From a bacterium (GTDB taxonomy: Bacteria; Latescibacterota; UBA2968), in contig JAPUJS010000237.1 in assembly GCA_027296045.1 (NCBI GenBank), forward strand, positions 1 to 7,065: a stretch of 7,065 bases of DNA, given 5' to 3'. This document shows positions 1-3,733 of the stretch, piece after piece (the first letter of the stretch is position 1; every line of letters begins with the position of its first letter). The translations under genes were made by a program, and so were the position numbers. The notes under the pieces are model-generated. The model did not search any database, was not told the origin of the DNA, and worked only from the letters and a program-made list of their open reading frames with translations.

Positions 1-84
1 TCTGGCCGAACCGATTGAAAAAATGAGGGCATAACTTTGAGGAATCCGGGCGCCCACAACGACCTCGATCTACGACTGTAGAAC

Positions 85-296
85 CGATGCAAGATTTGGT
101 CAAAGACATTTTCGACTTGGACACGTGCTGGATGAAATAAAAAAATCGATATGTGAGGACCATTCGAAATCGGGATCGGTCCAATGCGCGGCCAGAAACG
201 GCTCACCGGAGTGTTTCAGCCTCCGGGAACTGGCGGATTACCTTTGAAGAAGCAGAAGGATATTTAGATTTTCTTCATTTGGAGGACTATCACTAA
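85..296 (+). pseudogene. Decayed HigB-like toxin remnant (frameshifted)
   Basis: This is the broken toxin half of a higBA locus. In the frame ending at the TAA at 294-296, the peptide SVSASGNWRITF (about 213-248) is followed by a C-terminus ending LEDYH. That matches the conserved HigB/RelE-superfamily end (NGPWCITFEW...EQYH in the intact copy at 3162-3437). Upstream, a different frame reads RHFRLGHVLDEI and then NGSPECFS. These resemble the LRRLQVLDQA and GTPKRYS segments of the intact copy. The distance from the VLD aspartate (131-133) to the stop is 163 bases, against 54 codons (162 bases) in the intact toxin, so a single-base net shift near 211-219 would account for the break. The N-terminus is not recognisable. 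The stop overlaps the next start as TAATG, the normal higB-higA order. The C-terminal part is convincing; the upstream part is less certain. Confidence 0.62.
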
Positions 297-601
297 TGAC
301 TGATAAACCCGTAGAGATCGGTATGAAACCATCTCATCCGGGGAGCTTCATCCGTACAGAAATCGTAGAGGAACTGGGTTTGAGCATTGCCAAGGCCGCC
401 GAAATATTGGACGTACGGAGGGCAACCGTCTCCGACCTGCTAAACGAAAAGGCGGCGCTTTCTGCGGAAATGGCTCTACGGATTGAAAAAGCCTTTGGCG
501 TGAGTATGGACATGCTATTACGCATGCAAGCATGGTTTGATGCCTTCGAGATGCGTGAAAAGGCCGGAGAGATAGACGTTGAACGATATGTTCCTACCTA
601 A
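296..601 (+). CDS. higA: HigA-type XRE antitoxin (toxin partner decayed)
   Basis: A 101-residue DNA-binding antitoxin of the HigA (addiction-module, XRE/Cro-C1) family. Such proteins neutralise the HigB mRNA interferase and repress their own operon. It has the family signature HPGSFIR at residues 14-20 (usually HPGE.LR), a helix-turn-helix at about 29-50 (LSIAKAAEILDVRRATVSDLL), then the typical SAEMALRIEKAFG and LLRMQAWFDA segments. The length is normal. The start ATG overlaps the stop of the higB remnant (TAATG), and GGAGG at 281-285 lies 10 bases upstream inside that remnant. This suggests the antitoxin was once translationally coupled to a toxin. The frame is fully open although the toxin is broken. 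It may now act as an orphan antitoxin or regulator (inference). The family call is strong. Confidence 0.9.
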   Translation: MTDKPVEIGMKPSHPGSFIRTEIVEELGLSIAKAAEILDVRRATVSDLLNEKAALSAEMALRIEKAFGVSMDMLLRMQAWFDAFEMREKAGEIDVERYVPT

Positions 602-635
602 CCGTCCAATGATTTTCCACTCACGGAGTAAATTC

Positions 636-854
636 ATGGCTAAGTCAGGAGCAACGACGATTCAAACAGAAATTCCTATCAGCCTGGCTTCTCAGGCTCA
701 AAAACTGGTCGAAGCCGGTTGGTTTCGTAACCTCGACGAACTCTTCCTGGATGCACTGCGGCGGTTTCTGGAGTCCCATCGTGAAGAATGGATGGAAGAT
801 TTCATCCGCGTGATCGATGCCTGCAAGCGCAGGATCAGAGCCTACGATGCATAA
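636..854 (+). CDS. Ribbon-helix-helix (CopG/VapB-like) antitoxin-like protein
   Basis: A 72-residue protein with the layout of a ribbon-helix-helix DNA-binding domain: a beta strand at about 7-13 (TTIQTEI), helix A at 15-27 (SLASQAQKLVEAG) and helix B at 33-48 (LDELFLDALRRFLESH). The segment DELFLDALRRFLESH is typical of CopG-like VapB antitoxins that usually precede a PIN-domain VapC. No PIN gene follows here. The C-terminal tail (EEWMEDFIRVIDACKRRIRAYDA region), where such antitoxins contact their toxin, is basic and does not match the tail I expect in VapB relatives. The ATG at 636 is chosen over one at 579 because GGAG at 625-628 lies 7 bases upstream and the earlier start would overlap higA. 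It lies 34 bases after higA and 15 before the next gene, so co-transcription is likely. The exact role is unknown. Confidence 0.75.
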   Translation: MAKSGATTIQTEIPISLASQAQKLVEAGWFRNLDELFLDALRRFLESHREEWMEDFIRVIDACKRRIRAYDA

Positions 855-869
855 CCTTCAGAGGTACTT

Positions 870-1193
870 ATGAACAAAAGAAAACAAAAACGCCTTGAAG
901 CCAGCGGCTGGAAAGTTGGCAGCGTTGACGAGTTTCTGAATCTCACACCTGAAGAACTGGCTTATGTTGAATTGAAGATCAAACTGGCCGAAAGCCTGAG
1001 CAGGTGCCGAAAGGAGAAACGTCTGACGCAGGTCCAACTGGCTCGGCGGCTCCATTCCAGTCAGTCACGAGTTGCCAAGCTGGAGGCAGGAGATCCTTCC
1101 GTATCGCTGGATCTGCTCATTCGATCTCACCTTGCCCTGGGAGCCACTTCGACTGATTTAGCCCACATCATTGGTGGCCCTGGTGTTAAATGA
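870..1193 (+). CDS. XRE-family HigA2-like antitoxin or regulator
   Basis: A 107-residue helix-turn-helix protein. An N-terminal segment (about 1-30, RLEASGWKVGSVDEFLNLTPEE) is followed by a helix and then an XRE domain at about 41-90. The recognition region is LTQVQLARRLHSSQSRVAKLEAG at 52-74. The 'GWKVG.V.EFL.LTPEE' leader is known from XRE proteins annotated as antitoxins of RelE/HigB2-type toxins. No RelE-like gene lies next to it: the upstream neighbour is the ribbon-helix-helix gene, and no credible gene follows for 500 bases. The start is supported by AGAGG at 860-864, 5 bases before the ATG. It is probably the last gene of the higA/RHH/XRE transcript. It could be the antitoxin of a lost toxin, or with the RHH protein a two-regulator unit. 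The domain call is strong; the function is inferred. Confidence 0.82.
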   Translation: MNKRKQKRLEASGWKVGSVDEFLNLTPEELAYVELKIKLAESLSRCRKEKRLTQVQLARRLHSSQSRVAKLEAGDPSVSLDLLIRSHLALGATSTDLAHIIGGPGVK

Positions 1194-1240
1194 TGTCAGC
1201 TTGCCTGTGATTGCCTTATCGCCGAGGTGACTACGCTGCG

Positions 1241-1268
1241 CCAGGGTGGATGTAATCTGGTTTTTTTT
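1241..1268 (+). terminator. Possible weak terminator after the antitoxin run
   Basis: A run of eight T residues at 1261-1268 follows directly after CTGG (1257-1260), which can pair with CCAG (1241-1244) across a 12-base loop. The stem is only 4 base pairs, well below a normal intrinsic terminator. The position, about 50-70 bases after the stop of the XRE gene and just before a T tract, is right for one. Weak support. Confidence 0.3.
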
Positions 1269-1525
1269 CCTATCTTCTTATTATCTTCTCACGGGAAAGA
1301 AGGCCTTCGATCCATCCCGGAATTTCGTGACTGATGTTGAGAAGTGGGTGTAAGATGTCCAGACCCTGAGCCCGCGTGGAAAGTGTACTGACAGCCCGCA
1401 CTTTATGGTATATACTGGGAACAGCTTGCCGACCACCCCCAATTTACGATTCATCATGCACCATCCTCATACCGGACTTGCTCCCGGATTCCCCGGTCAC
1501 AAGGTTGGGGAAATAAGTTTAGGGC

Positions 1526-1550
1526 CAGCGGCTCTGTTTAAGAACCGCTG
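1526..1550. repeat. Imperfect hairpin in intergenic DNA
   Basis: CAGCGGCTCT and AGAACCGCTG form a 10-base-pair stem with one C-A mismatch and a 5-base loop (GTTTA). No T tract follows on the plus strand, and only a short A/T-rich stretch lies on the other side, so a terminator role is not supported. It could be a repeat remnant or an RNA structure. Confidence 0.45.
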
Positions 1551-1623
1551 CGGGATGTCTGATTTTGTGCTTTAATTGGTATAAGGAATCCCCAGGCGCT
1601 TTTTTGTGCTACGAATAAAGCAC

Positions 1624-1651
1624 TTGCATTTTTATGGGTTATAAATATATT
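1624..1651 (+). promoter_or_regulatory. Probable vapBC promoter
   Basis: TTGCAT (1624-1629) and TATATT (1646-1651) resemble sigma-70 -35 and -10 boxes with a 16-base spacer. They lie 50 bases before the vapB start at 1701, immediately upstream of the palindromic operator-like site. Transcription would start near 1658 and the operator would sit just downstream. Inferred from sequence only. Confidence 0.45.
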
Positions 1652-1663
1652 TCCATAGTCATA

Positions 1664-1681
1664 AAATTATGGTCATAATTT
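1664..1681. promoter_or_regulatory. Palindromic operator-like site upstream of vapB
   Basis: AAATTATG-GT-CATAATTT is a perfect 8-base inverted repeat with a 2-base centre, ending 19 bases before the vapB ATG. TA antitoxins of the Phd/YefM class usually bind palindromes at this position to repress their own operon. Overlapping partial repeats surround it: GTCATAA occurs at both 1659 and 1673 (14 bases apart), and ATGGT at 1669-1673 pairs with ACCAT at 1683-1687. This fits a two-site operator. Confidence 0.6.
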
Positions 1682-1700
1682 AACCATGAGGCTAAATATC

Positions 1701-1931
1701 ATGAAGACGATACAAGCTGCAAAATTCAAGGCGCAGTGCCTGGCTCTGCTGGATGAGGTCGCCCAGACCCATGAAGCCCTGACCATCACCAAACATGGCA
1801 GGCCTGTTGCGAAACTGGTGCCTTTCGACTCTGAAAAAGACAACCCCGACGCACAACTCAAGCATCTTGCCACATTTGTCGGTGATATTCTTTCTCCTAT
1901 CGATGACGAATGGGAAGCGACAAAAGAGTGA
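1701..1931 (+). CDS. vapB: VapB antitoxin, Phd/YefM family
   Basis: A 76-residue antitoxin of the Phd/YefM fold. The N-terminal DNA-binding domain has the family pattern at residues 1-43: MKTIQAAKFK..CLALLDEV, then ALTITKHGRPVAKLVPF. The acidic, less ordered C-terminus (about 44-76) would wrap the PIN toxin. The start at 1701 is preferred over 1686 because the family begins MKxIxAxxFK and GAGG at 1688-1691 lies 9 bases upstream. It overlaps the vapC frame, the usual TA order, giving translational coupling. It probably autoregulates through the palindrome at 1664-1681. The family call is strong; the cognate pairing is inferred from the overlap. Confidence 0.92.
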   Translation: MKTIQAAKFKAQCLALLDEVAQTHEALTITKHGRPVAKLVPFDSEKDNPDAQLKHLATFVGDILSPIDDEWEATKE

Positions 1932-2317
1932 TCCTGCTCGACACACATATCTGGTTCTACTTGATCAATGATGGACCTGAAAAACTGTCGGCTGAAGCAA
2001 ATCAAGCCATTCGAGAGAACGACTTCCTCGGCGTCAGCGTGATCTCCTGCTGGGAAATCGCTATGCTGGTTGCGAAAAACCGGCTCCGGTTCAGCATTGA
2101 TGTGCAGGACTGGATTACCCGGGCCTTACAGTACAAAGGAATAAAGCTCATTGACCTGACGCCGGAGATCGCTGTTCTGGCAACCAGATTGCCCGGCGCA
2201 TTCCACAAAGATCCTGCCGACAGGCTCATTGTCGCTTCATGTTTGAAACTCGGTGCGCCCCTCGTTACCCTCGACCGTGCCATCAGGGACTGGGACCATA
2301 TTCAAACGGTTTCCTGA
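1910..2317 (+). CDS. vapC: VapC-type PIN-domain ribonuclease toxin
   Basis: A PIN-domain toxin of up to 135 residues, the usual VapC length. PIN toxins are Mg/Mn-dependent RNases that cut tRNA, rRNA or mRNA when released from the antitoxin. The acidic active-site residues are all visible: D11 in LLDTHIW, E49 in SCWEIAML, D101 and D104 in HKDPADRLIVAS, and D122 in VTLDRAI. It therefore looks catalytically intact. The ATG at 1910 overlaps vapB by 22 bases. An in-frame GTG at 1928 (giving VILLDTHIW) overlaps the vapB stop as GTGA and fits most relatives better, so the true start could be 1928. No frameshift or stop interrupts it. Its RNA target cannot be told from sequence. Confidence 0.93.
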   Translation: MGSDKRVILLDTHIWFYLINDGPEKLSAEANQAIRENDFLGVSVISCWEIAMLVAKNRLRFSIDVQDWITRALQYKGIKLIDLTPEIAVLATRLPGAFHKDPADRLIVASCLKLGAPLVTLDRAIRDWDHIQTVS

Positions 2318-2479
2318 CCTCTTTGCGCCTCAATTTGGAATCATACTACCCAAATTTAGACAAAAGGGATGTTAACTTTCTACTGTGGTCATTCTTGAAG
2401 AAGAAATTGACAGAATTCATCGAGACATTGCGAATGAGATCTGCGGGAGCCCTGATGGCCTGTCGAAGGATGAGCTTGA
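2318..2479 (+). other. Gap between vapC and kinase remnant; fragment of unclear origin
   Basis: This gap holds no complete gene. From a GTG at 2385 a frame reads VILEEEIDRIHRDIAN and then GLSKDELEL before running antiparallel to sense across the kinase remnant. The DRIHRDIANEI..SP.GLSKDELE part looks like real protein and could be the first 35 residues of a lost gene, perhaps an antitoxin or small regulator. I do not recognise a family. No good Shine-Dalgarno sequence precedes it. Confidence 0.3.
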
Positions 2480-2791
2480 GTTAAAGAGAAGGGCCGGCTG
2501 GAGATTGATGTGCATCAGGAAGAGACAGATCGGGTTGGTGAGACGGTTTTTGAGGGGTCTCGCAGCTTTGTGGTGGTGGCCATCACAGACAGTGGCGTGG
2601 GGATACCGGAGGAGAACTTGCCGCGGATTTTCGAACCCTTTTACACGACAAAACCGGCAGGTGAGGGCACTGGGTTGGGCCTGGACATCTGCCGCCGGAT
2701 TGTGGAGCGGCACAGCGGCCAGATCACGGTGCAGAGCGTGCCGGGCAATACCACGGTCACCGTCTGGCTCCCGACGTCTTATTCTCAATGA
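2480..2791 (+). pseudogene. C-terminal remnant of a sensor histidine kinase (HATPase domain)
   Basis: Only the second half of a GHKL ATPase domain remains, in a frame that opens after a stop at 2477-2479. It shows the G1 box (ITDSGVGIP), the F box (IFEPFYTTKP) and the G2 box (GEGTGLGLDI), then the family ending SGQITVQSVPGNTTVTVWLP, so the natural C-terminus is kept. The HisKA dimerisation domain with its phospho-accepting histidine, the N box (NLxxNA) and all sensory domains are missing. It cannot act as a kinase. The frame could start at a GTG at 2510, giving 93 residues, but no Shine-Dalgarno sequence supports that. It is best read as the end of a deleted or rearranged kinase gene. The propeller-kinase start at 3493-3648 may come from the same kind of gene. 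Confidence 0.85.
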
Positions 2792-2831
2792 TACGGCGCA
2801 TATCGCTATCGTAATCGGTGATATAACAGCT

Positions 2832-3152
2832 TCATTCAGCCAGGGGAACCGACTCAATTTTGGATAACTCGTCTTTCATCTGCTGTTCAACATACCACAA
2901 ATCATATGCTTGCTGCATGCGCAACCAGAGCCTCGGCCCGTTTCCTGCAAACTTACCAATCCTGAGTGCCATCTCAATTGTGATTGGATGCGTACAGGCC
3001 AAAACGCGATGTAACTGCTGTCGAGAAATACCCAGCCGCCGTGCAGCTTCACTAACGGATAGTCCGAGGGCTGGAAGCACATCTTCACGCAGGACCTCAC
3101 CTGGATGAACCGGTGGGCGTTTCAAAGGACGTTGGACGAAATACTCAGCCAT
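2832..3152 (-). CDS. higA: HigA-type XRE antitoxin
   Basis: A 106-residue antitoxin and autorepressor of the HigA family. It has the signature PVHPGEVLRED at about 14-24, a helix-turn-helix at 31-52 (LSVSEAARRLGISRQQLHRVLA), then the conserved ITIEMALRIGKFAG and LWLRMQQAYDLW segments. All are complete and in the family order. It lies 9 bases downstream of higB on the same strand; GAGG overlaps the higB stop (TGAGG) and sits 7 bases before the ATG, so the pair is translationally coupled. It is expected to bind HigB and repress the promoter at 3446-3473. It is only distantly similar to the other HigA at 296-601, so the two modules are not a recent duplication (judged by eye). Confidence 0.95.
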   Translation of the reverse strand: MAEYFVQRPLKRPPVHPGEVLREDVLPALGLSVSEAARRLGISRQQLHRVLACTHPITIEMALRIGKFAGNGPRLWLRMQQAYDLWYVEQQMKDELSKIESVPLAE

Positions 3153-3161
3153 GACTCTGCC

Positions 3162-3437
3162 TCAATGATATTGTTCAAGATCGACCCGCAGCGCCTCACC
3201 TGTTACCCACTCAAAAGTAATACACCATGGGCCGTTGACGTGGATACTGTAACGTTTGGGTGTCCCGTGAAGGCCGTGAAAATTGAACCCCGGCACGCTC
3301 AAATCTGTCAATGACTCTGCTTGATCCAGAACTTGCAGGCGTCGAAGACAACGTGATTGCAGATCCTGCCGTACCCGACGGCTACGACCTCGCTCAAACA
3401 GCTCCGCAAGCCCCTTGTGCCTGAAGCTAGTAATCAT
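3162..3437 (-). CDS. higB: HigB-type mRNA interferase toxin
   Basis: A 91-residue toxin of the HigB/RelE superfamily. These enzymes cleave mRNA at the ribosome. Family marks are present in order: SFRHKGLAELFERG at 4-17, LRRLQVLDQA at 31-40, VPGFNFHGLHG at 48-58, RYSIHVNGPWCITFEW at 62-77, and the C-terminal EQYH. Nothing is truncated. I start it at the ATG at 3437 (MITSFRHKGL), the usual family start, rather than 3455, because the earlier ATG lies within or next to the -10 box. With the promoter at 3446-3473, the transcript would begin at or next to the ATG, so translation may be leaderless; no Shine-Dalgarno sequence is visible. It is followed 9 bases later by higA. Confidence 0.93.
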   Translation of the reverse strand: MITSFRHKGLAELFERGRSRRVRQDLQSRCLRRLQVLDQAESLTDLSVPGFNFHGLHGTPKRYSIHVNGPWCITFEWVTGEALRVDLEQYH

Positions 3438-3445
3438 ATGTAAAA

Positions 3446-3473
3446 AATGTAACATTTTTTGTTACAGTGTCAA
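3446..3473 (-). promoter_or_regulatory. higBA promoter
   Basis: On the minus strand a perfect consensus -35 box TTGACA (3468-3473) is followed after 16 bases by TACATT (3446-3451), a fair -10 box. The start codon of higB lies only 8 bases further on, so the predicted start of transcription falls at or within a base or two of the ATG. The inverted repeat at 3448-3466 fills the spacer and overlaps the -10 box. Confidence 0.7.
3448..3466. promoter_or_regulatory. HigA operator-like inverted repeat
   Basis: TGTAACA and TGTTACA are perfect 7-base inverted arms separated by five T residues (plus strand). A third copy of TGTTACA occurs at 3480-3486, exactly 20 bases from the second arm. The location between the -35 and -10 boxes is what is expected for autorepression by HigA or the HigBA complex. 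The binding protein is inferred. Confidence 0.65.
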
Positions 3474-3492
3474 CAACTTTGTTACAGCCAAT

Positions 3493-3648
3493 ATGATAAT
3501 GAAATCACAATACAAAATCCCTCTATTCCTGCTGATCCTCTTCTCGTTAGTGCAAGCGAGCGCACAGGTTTCTGATATCTGGTTTGAGCAACTCTCTATG
3601 GAGGAGGGGCTCTCGTATGCCAGCGCGACCCAATCCCAACAAGCGTAG
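3493..3648 (+). pseudogene. N-terminal fragment of a regulator-propeller sensor kinase
   Basis: A 51-residue frame. A signal peptide (KSQYKIPLFLLILFSLVQASAQ, cleavage probably after ASA at about residue 25) leads into SDIWFEQLSMEEGLSYAS. The pattern 'F..LS.E.GLS...' is the hallmark start of the periplasmic beta-propeller of two-component regulator-propeller (hybrid) sensor kinases, which normally exceed 900 residues. After YAS the similarity stops and the frame ends at a TAG. Everything else, the propeller, membrane segment and kinase domains, is gone. It starts 55 bases from the divergent higB start and shares the upstream region. The start could also be the ATG at 3499. It is a remnant, not a working protein. 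Confidence 0.72.
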
Positions 3649-3733
3649 CCCGAAGATAGTGATGAAACCGTCGATTTCAATAATTTCCTCGGGTTCATCC
3701 GGTTTTTTCGAAACCAGCAATAGACAACGGAAA

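Larger units (their letters stand above)
1269..1663. other. Long intergenic region without a convincing gene
   Basis: This is most of the roughly 500 bases between the XRE gene and vapB. Short open frames exist on both strands: plus strand 1405-1575 starting MVYTGNSLP, and an overlapping minus-strand frame starting MMNRKLGVVG. Neither has a family signature, a clear Shine-Dalgarno sequence or a neighbour that argues for it. I do not call either. The region contains an imperfect hairpin (1526-1550), repeats of GTGCT near its right end, and the probable vapBC promoter. It may be decayed coding DNA, such as a lost toxin, but I cannot identify a source. Confidence 0.5.

Noticed and set aside
2..34. 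Possible C-terminus ending LAEPIEKMRA and a TAA
   Set aside because: Only ten codons are visible at the window edge, so it cannot be told from chance, though it could be the end of an upstream gene.
1526..1550. Hairpin as a terminator or attachment site
   Set aside because: No T tract follows it and no integrase or direct-repeat context is present.
1405..1575. 57-codon open frame on the plus strand and an overlapping minus-strand frame starting MMNRKLGVVG
   Set aside because: No recognisable family, no clear ribosome binding site, and both strands are open over the same bases.
2239..2484. Plus-strand frame overlapping the vapC 3' end
   Set aside because: It is out of frame with the well-supported PIN gene and shows no family features beyond it.
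2385..2867. Long plus-strand frame of 160 codons across the kinase remnant
   Set aside because: Most of it reads the kinase HATPase remnant in the wrong frame (Arg/Trp-rich). Only its first 30 or so residues look protein-like and these are noted separately.
3650..3720. GGTTT/AAACC hairpin as a terminator of the hydrolase operon
   Set aside because: The stem is 5 base pairs and no T tract follows on the minus strand.
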